Positions 42,135 to 50,695 of a stretch of 64,000 nt of DNA are shown one piece after another. Numbering within the stretch: position 1 is the stretch's first letter; the number at the start of each line of letters is the position of its first letter. The stretch is taken from contig NZ_JANUGX010000011.1 in the NCBI RefSeq assembly GCF_024753245.1, forward strand, positions 1 to 64,000. Reading direction: 5' to 3'. This DNA is from Massilia norwichensis. Lineage in GTDB: Bacteria; Pseudomonadota; Gammaproteobacteria; Burkholderiales; Burkholderiaceae_D. The position numbers were made by a program, and so were the translations under genes. The notes under the pieces were generated by a model. It was not told the origin of the DNA. It did no database searches and saw only the letters and a list, made by a program, of their open reading frames with translations.

Positions 42135-44066
42135 CTAGCGCTGCGCCGCGGCCCGCAGCGGCAGGCAGCTCCAGGGTTCGACCATGTCGTACAGGCGGCC
42201 GCGCACGCCCACCTGGTAGCAGACCTGGTTGCCCGCCACCTGGTCCAGCGGCAGCCAGGCGACCGGACGCTGGCCGTGGCGCTCGAAGCGGTCGACCGCG
42301 ACGACATCCTCGAGCCGGCTGTCGGCGCGCGGCCGGAACTGCAGCACCAGCCGCTGTCCCTGCGCCAGCGGGCTGTCCAGCTGCACCGCGATGCCGACCC
42401 TGCCGCCCTCGCGCACCAGGATGCCGCGCGGCCGCGGCATGCTGTCGATCGTCGGTGCGAACGCCGCGCTCCATTGCGCGAGTTGCAGCGCATAGTCGTT
42501 CAGGACCAGGTTGAGGTCGAAGCCGGCGCGCTGGAAGGCGCTGCGATACAGTTCATAGCCTTCGAGCGCCGACGGGAAATCCGGTTGCGCCAGCGTCACC
42601 AGCACCCTGCGCGGCGCGTCCTCGCCGTAACGCTTCACCAATGCTTCGATCAAGCCGGCGCCGAGCGGGTATTGCAGGCGCCAGTCGACGTTGCGCTGCA
42701 GCGAGCGGTCGTCGAGCAGTTCGTCCTGGTTCAGCAGATGGCGCCGGAACATGGTCGCCACCGCCAGGTGCCCCTGCCTGCGCAGCTCCGCATCCTGGCG
42801 GTAGGCCGGTTCGGCCCAGTGCGCGAGACCCTCGTTGAACAAGGACATCTTGTCGAGTCCCCGTCCGCGTTCGCCGCCCGCCAGCCAGCTCGCGATCACG
42901 TGCACGGTTTCATGCACGAGCGTGTTGTGCCAGCCCGGCTCCAGGGCCACGCGGACGCGGTTGTGCAAGGCCAGTCCCGCCGTGTGGCGGATGCTGCCGG
43001 CCAGGTCGACGTCGATCAGCGGCGCCTCGCCGATCTCCACCCCCAGCGCCTTGGCCGCGGTGGCGAAGGCGGCGTCGGCCTCCTTCAGCTCACGCTCCTC
43101 GACCGCGCGGCCGGCGGGGATGTTGAAGGTGTAGTGCGCGGTGACGAATTTGCGCGGGCGCCCTGCGGCTGCGGTGGCAGCGGAGTTGGCAGCCGCGGTA
43201 GCAGCGGGTACCGCAGCCACGGTAGCATCGCCGCCCGGCTCGTCGCCGCCCTTGTCCTTGTCCCTGTCCAGCGTTTGGTAGAGAACGACGAACAGGGCGA
43301 CCAGGCCGGCCGCGCCGAGCACGAACATGAAAATCCGGTTCTGCGCCAGCCTTGTCATGCGCAGCATGCCGGCACCACCGGCACCGGCGAACAGCAGGTA
43401 GGCGCCTGCCAGGCAGGCCAGGGTCAGGACTGTGACCGTCCACACCGTGTCCCCGCCCCAGCCCTGCGTCGCCCAGCCGTCCGCGATCAGCTGGGTGGGG
43501 TCGAGCGCGGTGCCGGCACGCGGCCATGTGCTGCGGAGCAGGAGCACCGCTGCGGCGCCGATCGCCAGCAGGGCCCAGGCCAGGTAGCGCAGGAAGCCGA
43601 ACAGCAGGCCCAGCGCCAGGCCGGCCGCCAGCAACAGCAGGTAGCGCAAGGCGAGCCAGCCGACGGCCGCCGCCGCGATGGGTTCGTCGACGGAATGGCG
43701 CAGCCAGGCATTCAGTGCCCAGCCGAGAAGCGGCGTGACCATCGCGTAGACGAACAGGCAGGCGCCCGCCACCATCAGCTTGGACAGGAAGACCTCGCTG
43801 CGCCGCACCGGCAGGCCGTCGAGAAAGGCCAGCGTGCCATCCTCGACTTCGCGCGCCAGCAGGCCGCTGCCCATGGCGAAGGACAGCAGCAGCGACAGCA
43901 CGGTGCTCTCGATCCAGCGCGTGCCGGAGAACAGCGTGAAGCTGCGATGCCAGGTCTGCAGGTCGCCGACGCCCAGTTCGAGCAGGTCCAGCAGGAACAG
44001 GATCACCAGCAGCCAGGCGAAGGGCCGCATGCCGGCCCATTCCTTGGCGATCAATACGCGCTTCAT
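42135..44066 (-). CDS. ABC-2-type permease fused to a gluzincin-like zinc peptidase domain
   Basis: A 643-residue membrane protein, third gene of the ABC operon. The first 265 residues hold about six transmembrane helices of an ABC-2 permease (starting MKRVLIAKEWAGMRPFAWLL). A Gly/Ala/Thr linker (about 270-303) leads to a soluble C-terminal half that should lie outside the membrane. It contains HETVH at 385-389 and NEGLAHWAE at 411-419, giving an HExxH-22-E gluzincin site like M1 aminopeptidases. The rest resembles no domain that I can name. A short ATGA overlap (44063-44066) joins it to the second permease. AAGGAG precedes the ATG. The substrate and the peptidase activity are unproven. Confidence 0.8.
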   Translation of the reverse strand: MKRVLIAKEWAGMRPFAWLLVILFLLDLLELGVGDLQTWHRSFTLFSGTRWIESTVLSLLLSFAMGSGLLAREVEDGTLAFLDGLPVRRSEVFLSKLMVAGACLFVYAMVTPLLGWALNAWLRHSVDEPIAAAAVGWLALRYLLLLAAGLALGLLFGFLRYLAWALLAIGAAAVLLLRSTWPRAGTALDPTQLIADGWATQGWGGDTVWTVTVLTLACLAGAYLLFAGAGGAGMLRMTRLAQNRIFMFVLGAAGLVALFVVLYQTLDRDKDKGGDEPGGDATVAAVPAATAAANSAATAAAGRPRKFVTAHYTFNIPAGRAVEERELKEADAAFATAAKALGVEIGEAPLIDVDLAGSIRHTAGLALHNRVRVALEPGWHNTLVHETVHVIASWLAGGERGRGLDKMSLFNEGLAHWAEPAYRQDAELRRQGHLAVATMFRRHLLNQDELLDDRSLQRNVDWRLQYPLGAGLIEALVKRYGEDAPRRVLVTLAQPDFPSALEGYELYRSAFQRAGFDLNLVLNDYALQLAQWSAAFAPTIDSMPRPRGILVREGGRVGIAVQLDSPLAQGQRLVLQFRPRADSRLEDVVAVDRFERHGQRPVAWLPLDQVAGNQVCYQVGVRGRLYDMVEPWSCLPLRAAAQR

Positions 44067-45874
44067 GGCAGCTCCTTGCGGACCGCGCCCAGGCGATAGC
44101 GGCAGCCCAGTGCGGGGTCGAAGGCCTCGGCCATGACGAACACGCGGCTGCCGGCGGCAAAGGTGGCCGGCAGCACGCCGCTGGTCTTGGCGCCGGCCCA
44201 CCAGGTCGTCACCGAATCGACCGCCGGCTCGCCCGGACGCAAGGCCTTGTAGCGCACCGTCAGGCCGGTCGGCGCGGCGCCGACGATCCGGTAGCGCAGT
44301 TCGGACACCGTGCCTTCCAGCCGCGCCGCCTCGACCCGCAACGCGGACGGCGGCGCCGGGCTGCGGTCCTGGCGCATCGCCAGCGCCAGCTGGGACAAGG
44401 GCAATCCTGCCTGCGCCAGCAGGTCGGCGGTGGCGGCCACGCGCACCAGGCTGCGCCCATCGTCGCTGGACGGCTGGCCCAGCGCGGCGCGCATCAGCGC
44501 CTGGTAGCGCGCGGGGCCGAGGCGGTCGTGCAGGGTCTGCACGGCGCGCCATGCGTAAGCGCTGCCCAGGCATTCGCCCAGCAGTTCGTCGGTGGTATCG
44601 GCGCGGCGCAAGGCCGCTTCGTCGTCCAGCCCGTACGCGCGCAGCAAGCGGGCGGCGAGGTCCGCGCGGCGCCGCAGCAGCAGCGTGTAGCCTTCGGTCC
44701 GTCCGGCCTCCCACCAGGCGCTGAAGCCGCGCAGCAGCCAGGTGCGGTCCTCGCGCCAGGTGTAGGCGGGCGACTGGTCGAGGATCTCGACGATCCTCAC
44801 CATCTCGCGCAATTGCGGCAGCGCCAGCTCAGGAGCGCCGAGCGCCGCCCGCACCAGCAACTGGTTCGGCGGGGCCTTGCCGAAACCGATCTCGTGCGCT
44901 TCACGCCAGGCATCGGGCACCAGCGCCACCGGCGCCAGATCGCGCAAGCCGAGCCAGGCCCGCATGGCGGCGAGATCGGACGAGAGCTGCGCGGCCAGGC
45001 GCGCCGGCGGCACCCCGCCGACATCGTCGATCCAGCCGACGCGGACGGTCGGTTCGGCCGTACTGGCGACCGCCTGTTCGAGGTGGAAGGGCGGCGGCGG
45101 CACGCGCTTTTCGATCAGCGTCGACAACCCGGCCACGACGCCGAAGGCCAGCGCCACCAAGGTCCGCGCCCGCGACGACATGCGCCGCGCCAGCACGACC
45201 GCAAGCGCGCCGCGCGCCGATACCGCCAGCGCCAGGCAGACGCCCATCAAGCCGGCGGCCAGGGCCGCGGTGATGGCGATTTCGCGCCAGGGCGGCGGCG
45301 CGCCGAGCAGCGCCAGCGCCTCCCCTGCGACCAGGAAGGGCGGCCATTGCGCCACCGGCAGCTGCACGCGGTCGCTCAGGGTCGCGACAAACAGGAACAG
45401 CAGTCCCCAGACCACGAAGCGAAAGCGCAGGGTCAGGGCAATCGCGAAGGCGCCGGTGTACACGAATAACAGATAGACGATGCTGCGCAGGGCGACCAGG
45501 CCGGCCAGGTCGGCGCGCAGGTAGACCTGGTCGCGTACCGCAAACAAGGCGATGCCGAAGGCCGGCACGAAGAACAGCATCAGCGCGCACCAGCCGGCCA
45601 GCCATTTGGTCAGCAGCACCGTGCCGCGGCCGATCGGCAGCACCTCCAGGAACAGCTGGGTACCGAGGCCGTACTCGCGCATCACCAGCCGGTTCGGCAT
45701 CACGATGGCCGCCAGCGTGCCGAACATCACGAGCTGCGAACGCCAGGCCTGCAGCGGCGAGACCGCCGTGTGCGCCGCGACCCAGAGCAGGCCGAAAATC
45801 ACGCTGCCGATCAGGTGCAGCACCAGGATGAAGCGCCAGTGCTCGCGCCATTCCTTGCGAAGCAGCGCGATCAT
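44063..45874 (-). CDS. ABC-2-type permease with a degenerate peptidase-like domain
   Basis: A 603-residue membrane protein, second gene of the ABC operon. About six transmembrane helices occupy the first 255 residues (starting MIALLRKEWREHWRFILVLH). The C-terminal half (about 270-600) is soluble and shows the same overall order as the peptidase domain of the next gene: LREMVRIVEIL at about 355-365 in place of the HExxH helix, and WLLRGFSAWWEAG at 379-391 in place of FNEGLAHWAEP. The two metal His residues are replaced by Arg, so the domain is probably inactive, although the fold may be shared. It overlaps the ATPase upstream (45871-45874) and the second permease downstream by ATGA. Confidence 0.75.
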   Translation of the reverse strand: MIALLRKEWREHWRFILVLHLIGSVIFGLLWVAAHTAVSPLQAWRSQLVMFGTLAAIVMPNRLVMREYGLGTQLFLEVLPIGRGTVLLTKWLAGWCALMLFFVPAFGIALFAVRDQVYLRADLAGLVALRSIVYLLFVYTGAFAIALTLRFRFVVWGLLFLFVATLSDRVQLPVAQWPPFLVAGEALALLGAPPPWREIAITAALAAGLMGVCLALAVSARGALAVVLARRMSSRARTLVALAFGVVAGLSTLIEKRVPPPPFHLEQAVASTAEPTVRVGWIDDVGGVPPARLAAQLSSDLAAMRAWLGLRDLAPVALVPDAWREAHEIGFGKAPPNQLLVRAALGAPELALPQLREMVRIVEILDQSPAYTWREDRTWLLRGFSAWWEAGRTEGYTLLLRRRADLAARLLRAYGLDDEAALRRADTTDELLGECLGSAYAWRAVQTLHDRLGPARYQALMRAALGQPSSDDGRSLVRVAATADLLAQAGLPLSQLALAMRQDRSPAPPSALRVEAARLEGTVSELRYRIVGAAPTGLTVRYKALRPGEPAVDSVTTWWAGAKTSGVLPATFAAGSRVFVMAEAFDPALGCRYRLGAVRKELP

Positions 45875-46755
45875 GCCGCGCGCAGCTCGTCGGTCCGGGC
45901 GAAGGCGAGGAAGATGTCTTCGAGACCCAGTTCCTCGACCTCGGCGCCCGGCGGCAGATCGGCGCCTTCCCAGGCGGCGGCGGCGGCGCGGTAGACGTCG
46001 CCGCGCACCCGTTCCCATCCCGGCTGCTCGAAGGGCTGCGCCAGTCCCGCGATCCGCCGCACCTGCGCGCGCAGGCTGCGCACCGTCCCTTCGAAGCGCG
46101 TCGAGCCGGCCTGGATGATGCCGACCCGCTGCGCCACCTGCTCCACTTCGCCGACCAAATGCGAGGAGAACATCACGGTCGTGCCCTGCTCGCGCTGCAG
46201 CTCGATCAGCTGGTCGTTGAATTCGCGCCGGGCCACCGGATCCAGCCCGGTGGTCGGCTCGTCCAGCAACAGCAGCGGCGGGCGCGAGGCGAATGCCAGC
46301 GCCAGCGACAGCTTGGTGCGGGTGCCGCCCGACATCGCCGAGGCCTTGCGGTCGGTCGGGATGTCGAGGCGCCGCAGCAGGCGCTCGAACTCTTGTGCAT
46401 CCCAGGTCGGGTAGAACTCGCCGACGAAGCGGCCGAGCTGGCGCGCCGTCATCCACGGATAAAAATGCGGCTCCTGGGGCACGAAGCCGATCTTTTGCTT
46501 GAGGCGCACCGGCACGGATTTCACCTGCTCGCCGAACAGTTCGATGCGGCCGGCATCCGGCGGATTCAAGCCCATCAGCAGGCGTAGCGTGGTGGTCTTC
46601 CCGGCGCCGTTGCGCCCGAGGAAACCATAGATCTCGCCTTCCGGCACGGCCAGGTCGAGGTCGTTCAGGGCGAGCACCTTGCCGAAGCGGTGCGTGATTC
46701 GTTCGAGGCGCAGCAAGCAATTCATTGAGGTGACCGGTGGCGGAAATGTTTCCAT
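45871..46755 (-). CDS. ABC transporter ATPase subunit
   Basis: A 294-residue ATP-binding protein of the CcmA/YtrB (ABC-2) type. Walker A is GRNGAGKT (47-54), the Q-loop is FVPQEP, the signature is MSGGTR (141-146), Walker B is LLLLDEPTTG (161-170) and the H-loop is FSSHLVGEVEQVAQ. The usual LSGGQ has become MSGGT, a mild change seen in some ABC-2 ATPases. The C-terminal 70 residues form an extra domain, as in this class. It energises the two permeases downstream, to which it is joined by an ATGA overlap. Start: 46755 or 46725; neither has a clear ribosome site. Confidence 0.92.
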   Translation of the reverse strand: METFPPPVTSMNCLLRLERITHRFGKVLALNDLDLAVPEGEIYGFLGRNGAGKTTTLRLLMGLNPPDAGRIELFGEQVKSVPVRLKQKIGFVPQEPHFYPWMTARQLGRFVGEFYPTWDAQEFERLLRRLDIPTDRKASAMSGGTRTKLSLALAFASRPPLLLLDEPTTGLDPVARREFNDQLIELQREQGTTVMFSSHLVGEVEQVAQRVGIIQAGSTRFEGTVRSLRAQVRRIAGLAQPFEQPGWERVRGDVYRAAAAAWEGADLPPGAEVEELGLEDIFLAFARTDELRAA

Positions 46756-46872
46756 CGTAATGCAAATTAAATCTTATGCAATATCCGGAATGGTAAAAGC
46801 AGCTTCGCCATATGCAGAAGTGCGGCAGAAGCGCGGCGCCGCCTGCCGCGCCTTCGCGTTAAGCTGGAATGC

Positions 46873-47304
46873 GTGGAAATCGCCGCCTTCACCTGCCTGC
46901 TCCTGCTGGTCGCCACGACCTTCATCCATTACGAGGTGCTGCGCCTGCTCACGAGTACCCTGCCGGTGCTGCGGATCCGGCCGCGCCTGCAGCTGATCAT
47001 TGTGATCCTCGGCGCCTTCTGTGCGCACTTCCTCGAGATCCTGCTGTATGGCGTGGCCTACTGGGTGCTGGCGAGCTGGTTCGACATCGGCGGCATGGGT
47101 CCGCCGGGGCCACTGCCCTTCTCCCGCTGCCTCTACTTTTCGGCCGAAACCTATACGACGCTGGGCTATGGCGACGTGCTGCCGCATGGCGATCTGCGTC
47201 TGCTGGCGGGGCTGGAAGCGCTGAACGGGATGCTGCTGATCGGGTGGACGGCGTCGTTTACCTTCCTGTCGATGGAGCGGTTCTGGGGCGACGGCCAACG
47301 CTGA
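46873..47304 (+). CDS. Two-TM potassium channel (Ion_trans_2)
   Basis: A 143-residue membrane protein with two or three hydrophobic helices flanking a pore loop. The loop reads FSAETYTTLGYGDVLPHGD, with the K+ selectivity filter TLGYGD. A longer N-terminal hydrophobic segment (about 1-30) and a second one around IIVILGAFCAHFLEILLYG precede it. There is no cytoplasmic RCK or nucleotide-binding domain. It starts with GTG at 46873 in a region that also holds the promoter of the divergent ABC operon. It likely forms a tetramer; no regulatory partner is visible. Confidence 0.87.
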   Translation: MEIAAFTCLLLLVATTFIHYEVLRLLTSTLPVLRIRPRLQLIIVILGAFCAHFLEILLYGVAYWVLASWFDIGGMGPPGPLPFSRCLYFSAETYTTLGYGDVLPHGDLRLLAGLEALNGMLLIGWTASFTFLSMERFWGDGQR

Positions 47305-47329
47305 AGCAGGCGCCTCCTCGCGCTCGCGC

Positions 47330-48160
47330 TTACTTGCCGAGGAGCGCCTCGAGATCCTGCGCGATACGGTCCATGCCGGCCTGGTTCGGATGGTAGGCGA
47401 CCGGCTCGCGCCAGCTTTCCACACGCGCCGGATGATAGCCGGTGACATAGCTCGCGGCCGCGCAGACTTCATGGCCGGTGCCGAGCGCAGCCGCGCGCAC
47501 CAGGTCGACATGCTTGCGCGCAGCGGTGGCTTCGAACACCTGCGTGAGACGCGCCGTGGTCTCGCGCATGCGCTCCGCTTCCGCCGGCGCCAGCGGCAAC
47601 TGCGGGCAGGTGCCGGCGTCCTGCGCCACCGCCGGCAGGTAGCCGACCATGACGATACGCGCGTCCGGCGCGCGCCGGCGCACCGCGTCGATCACGCGAT
47701 CCAGCTTGCCCGGCAGCTCGGCCAGGCGCTGCGCGAGCTGCGCCGTGTCCGACACCTGGCAGGCGCCCTTGCCTTTGCTGCGGCAGGAAAAGCCGAACAG
47801 GTCGCCCACGTAGCCGATGTCGTTGCCGCCGATGAGGAAGGCGACCAGCCTGGTGTCCGGCGTGACCGCTTCGATCTGCGCGGGAAAGCCGTGCTGGCCG
47901 CGCACCAGGATATTCTCGGTGGTGGCACCGGAACAGGCCACATCGACCAGCGCCAGTCCGCGCCGCTGCGCCACCGTGCGCGCGTAATTGCTCAGCGAAC
48001 GTCCGCAGTCGACGCTGGCCGCGTCATGCACGCCGACGCCCGGACCGGCGGCGTAGGAGCTGCCCATCGACACGAAGCGGGCGCCTTCCGCCTCGGCATG
48101 CGCGGACCAACTGGCCAGCGCCAGCACCATCGTTACGAACATCGGTTTGCGTATTTTCAT
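47330..48160 (-). CDS. SGNH-family hydrolase (short form)
   Basis: A 276-residue exported hydrolase. Signal peptide to about residue 22 (ending AHA). The SGNH blocks are VSMGSSYAAGPGVG (nucleophile Ser after MG), VACSGATTENI, LIGGNDIGYVGD and AYHPNQAGMDRIA with the catalytic His. Cysteine pairs (C near 51 and 80, CRSKGKGAC, TCPQL with C near 224) suggest disulfides, as in the Rv0518/Streptomyces esterase group. It would hydrolyse esters in the periplasm. The start at 48160 is fixed by the signal peptide. It lies between the K+ channel and the LysR remnant. Confidence 0.85.
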   Translation of the reverse strand: MKIRKPMFVTMVLALASWSAHAEAEGARFVSMGSSYAAGPGVGVHDAASVDCGRSLSNYARTVAQRRGLALVDVACSGATTENILVRGQHGFPAQIEAVTPDTRLVAFLIGGNDIGYVGDLFGFSCRSKGKGACQVSDTAQLAQRLAELPGKLDRVIDAVRRRAPDARIVMVGYLPAVAQDAGTCPQLPLAPAEAERMRETTARLTQVFEATAARKHVDLVRAAALGTGHEVCAAASYVTGYHPARVESWREPVAYHPNQAGMDRIAQDLEALLGK

Positions 48161-48202
48161 GGCGCTACGATACGCGCGCACCCAGCGCTCGTCCATAAAA
48201 AA

Positions 48203-48541
48203 TCAAGCCAGCACCGACACGCCGTTCAGGCCGGGCGTATCGGCAAACACGCCGGCGATGTAGTCGATGAATACGACGGCCCGCTGCGGCAGCAGGCGCT
48301 GGGCCGCGTACACGGCGTAAATCGGCGTCGGTCCGGCCGCATGGTCGCTCAGCAGGACGCGCAAGCTGCCGTCCCGCACCTGGTCCCAGACCATCCAGCT
48401 GGGCAGGTAGGCGATGCCGATGCCGTCGAGGACCGCGCGCCGTATGGCTTCGAGATTGTTGACCCGCATGCGGCCGCGGACCGGTACCTCGCCGTCGCGG
48501 AACGGCCAGAACTGGATCCTCGAGCTGAAAGGCCGAGGCAT
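48203..48541 (-). pseudogene. C-terminal remnant of a LysR-type regulator
   Basis: The open stretch encodes the end of a LysR substrate domain: [43 protein letters not shown], then the C-terminal part. The helix-turn-helix and the first two thirds of the protein are missing: only about 110 of some 300 residues remain. The break is near 48541, where SDR-derived sequence begins on the other strand. No start codon with a ribosome site is present. It is a non-functional fragment. Confidence 0.75.
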
Positions 48542-48774
48542 TTGTGTCAACACCTGAGCCCGGGACCAGTCAAGACGACGGGACTGATCGAACTGGCGGA
48601 GTCAGACGCGCCCAGCCAGCAGGGTCTGCTCGATCACCTCGCGTCGCAGGTACCGATGGGGCGCGTGGGGATCCGGATGAGATTGCCAAGGCGGCTGTGT
48701 TTTTGGCTTCGGACGACGCTAGTTTCGTCACGGGAGCGGAGTTGTTTGTGGATGGTGGGATGGCGCAGATTTGA
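48541..48774 (+). pseudogene. C-terminal remnant of a short-chain dehydrogenase
   Basis: Translating in mixed frames gives [31 protein letters not shown], then [20 protein letters not shown] and [15 protein letters not shown], an SDR C-terminus. Two frameshifts (near 48555 and 48672) interrupt it and the N-terminal two thirds are absent. The stop codon is at 48772-48774. It is a decayed remnant, adjoining the LysR remnant. Confidence 0.75.
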
Positions 48775-48937
48775 TTGCCGGGCAAAGACTCATGAAGCAT
48801 TGACTTTGCATCGCTGTCTGACTTCATGTTGATTCTGCTCATTTGCTGAACTGAGCATTGCCCACCTCTAGGCGGTAAACCCACGCAAGAATTGCCATTT
48901 GCTCCGCTTTCGCGAGCACTTTCTTCCGGAGAGACAA

Positions 48938-49432
48938 ATGGCAATCGACGTGTACCTGCAAATCGACGGCATCAAAGGCGAGTCGCAAGACGACAAGCAC
49001 AAGGACTGGATCGAAGTCACCGGTGTCCACTGGGGTGTCTTCCAACCCAGGAGCGCGACCTCATCGACCGGAGGCGGCCACACCGCCGAGCGCGCCGAGC
49101 TGGACGATATCTCGTTCTCCAAGCTGGCAGACCTTTCATCACCCATTCTCGCCCAGACCTGCGCGATGGGTAAGACTATCCCGAAAGCCAAGCTGGAGTT
49201 TTTCCGTGCCGACGGCGATGGCGCTCGCGTGAAGTATTTCGAGATCGAACTCGAGAATGTCCTGATCGGCATGGTAAAACCGCATCTGGGCGGTAATGAA
49301 TCCTTTCTGTCCGAGACCGTGAACCTGAAATATTCCAAGATCAAATGGAAGTACACCCAACAGAAAATCGGCGGTGGCAGCGGCGGCAATACTGCTGGCG
49401 GCTGGGATCTGGCAGCCAATAAAATCGCCTGA
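48938..49432 (+). CDS. hcp: Hcp1-family type VI secretion tube protein
   Basis: A 164-residue Hcp, which forms the hexameric inner tube of the type VI secretion system and carries effectors. It starts MAIDVYLQIDGIKGESQD, the usual start of Burkholderiales Hcp1, followed by IEVTGVHWGVFQP, AELDDISFSKLADLSSPILAQTCAMGKTIPKAKLEFF and a final SKIKWKYTQQKIGG, with a Gly-rich tail. The ATG at 48938 follows GGAGA; the frame continues upstream to 48899. The amidase and immunity genes follow, so the gene probably belongs to an effector cassette rather than to a structural T6SS cluster. No tss genes are in the window. Confidence 0.93.
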   Translation: MAIDVYLQIDGIKGESQDDKHKDWIEVTGVHWGVFQPRSATSSTGGGHTAERAELDDISFSKLADLSSPILAQTCAMGKTIPKAKLEFFRADGDGARVKYFEIELENVLIGMVKPHLGGNESFLSETVNLKYSKIKWKYTQQKIGGGSGGNTAGGWDLAANKIA

Positions 49433-49446
49433 GCGGGGGACGAACA

Positions 49447-49827
49447 ATGCCTTTCGATACGGCCAAGTTCGCTACGCACCTTCGTAAGCATGCCAAGGCG
49501 CACAGTCAAGCCAGCTGCGCCAAGTTCGTTCGTCGGGCTCTCGAAGCAGGAGGTGCAGACACGAAAGGACACCCGACACCGGCGAAACTGTATGGACCTA
49601 CGCTGGAACGTAATGGTTTCCACGCCATCACTGTCGACGATCCGGACAAATTCGCTTTCCTGCAAGGCGATATTGTCGTCATGGAGCCAACGAAACACGG
49701 TAACGCAGCCGGACACATTGCTGGCTACGATGGGAAAGTCTGGATATCGGACTTTTTCCAACGCGGTTTCTGGCCGGGACCTGTTTATGCAAAGGAGAAG
49801 CCGAGTTATGTCGTCTACCGCCGCTAA
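49447..49827 (+). CDS. Probable type VI effector amidase (Cys/His, NlpC/P60-like)
   Basis: A 126-residue protein with no signal peptide, 14 bases downstream of hcp. SQASCAKFVRRALEAGG places Cys24 at the head of a helix, GDIVVME is the typical strand before the His, and NAAGHIAGYDGKVWISDF places His90 on the next strand. This Cys-His papain-like layout is that of NlpC/P60 peptidoglycan hydrolases and of the Tae-type T6SS amidases. It would cut cross-linked peptides in the periplasm of rival bacteria. The next gene overlaps by 20 bases and encodes an exported protein, as expected of a cognate immunity protein. The Tae family is not assigned. Confidence 0.75.
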   Translation: MPFDTAKFATHLRKHAKAHSQASCAKFVRRALEAGGADTKGHPTPAKLYGPTLERNGFHAITVDDPDKFAFLQGDIVVMEPTKHGNAAGHIAGYDGKVWISDFFQRGFWPGPVYAKEKPSYVVYRR

Positions 49828-50326
49828 AAGATTCTTTCTTATCGCCTCAGCCGCCATGACGATCGGATGGGCTTGCCCGGCGTCGGCAGAGAAGGTACAA
49901 GCCGGAACAATCGTCGTCGCAAAGCTGTACAAGGACTTCGCCTGGCAGGCGATGGCGAGTCAGGCGGAGCTGTTTGGAGAAGATCTGGCGCACCAGCAGA
50001 AAGCGACGCTCGAGAAATACTTCGCGCCTGCATTGGCCAGGTTGCTGCTTGAGGACGCCGCTTGCCAAGTGAAATACCAAGGAATCTGCAATCTTGATTT
50101 CGACCTGCTGTTCAACTCGCAGGATCCTCGCGTAACCGATCTGGAAATCACGATGGCTTCGCCAGGGAAGGTATCCGTTGTCTTCAAAGATCCGGTCGAT
50201 CAAAAGCAGACGCGTATCGACTTTCAAATTGCCCAGGTCTCCGGTGCATGGAAAATCACCGATATCATCTACAGGCAACCGCAAGCGCTGTCGCTAAGAA
50301 CGGTTTTATCACGCAAAATCCCATAG
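49808..50326 (+). CDS. Probable exported immunity protein for the amidase
   Basis: A 172-residue exported protein with a signal peptide (SSTAAKRFFLIASAAMTIGWACPASA, cleavage near residue 27). The mature part has a compact alpha/beta pattern with CQVKYQGICNLDFDLLFNSQDP, VSVVFKDPVDQKQTRIDFQI and WKITDIIYRQPQALSL, reminiscent of DUF3828/NTF2-like proteins. Placement right after the amidase gene, with a 20-base overlap, and a periplasmic destination suggest it protects the producer. Cysteines at about 77 and 84 of the mature chain may form a disulfide. The immunity role is inferred from context only. Confidence 0.65.
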   Translation: MSSTAAKRFFLIASAAMTIGWACPASAEKVQAGTIVVAKLYKDFAWQAMASQAELFGEDLAHQQKATLEKYFAPALARLLLEDAACQVKYQGICNLDFDLLFNSQDPRVTDLEITMASPGKVSVVFKDPVDQKQTRIDFQIAQVSGAWKITDIIYRQPQALSLRTVLSRKIP

Positions 50327-50344
50327 CCGGCGCAAAGATCTGTG

Positions 50345-50695
50345 TTACTTGTTTCTGAACCATCGCGTCCTGACGCGATGAACGGCCAGAATGGCTGACA
50401 GAACAATCGCGAAATAGATCGCAATGTCGAGGACCAACGCGCCAGTATCCAGCCGGTCCTCGACAAACCCGAGCTGCCGCTCGACGGATATCCCCGGTGC
50501 GTCAAACAGGTAGGCAAGCGGGAAGCCGCCCTTCAATACCGGCTTGTCGCAGAGCTCATCGGCGCGCGGGCCGCACAGGTTACCGTATGCCGCCAGCTCG
50601 GGACCGACGCGCTCGACATGCACCGACACCAGCGCCATGGCGAATGCGGCGATGAGCGAGGGGATGATGAGACGCAATTTGGCAATGATAGACAT
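50345..50695 (-). CDS. Small membrane protein of unknown function
   Basis: A 116-residue protein with an N-terminal hydrophobic segment (IAKLRLIIPSLIAAFAMALVSV) and a second helix near the C-terminus (LDIAIYFAIVLSAILAVH). The loop between them is hydrophilic and contains two cysteines (NLCGPRADELC), so it probably lies in the periplasm with a disulfide. It converges with the immunity gene, with 18 bases between the stop codons. No family recognised; a role in the effector cassette cannot be excluded. Confidence 0.55.
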   Translation of the reverse strand: MSIIAKLRLIIPSLIAAFAMALVSVHVERVGPELAAYGNLCGPRADELCDKPVLKGGFPLAYLFDAPGISVERQLGFVEDRLDTGALVLDIAIYFAIVLSAILAVHRVRTRWFRNK

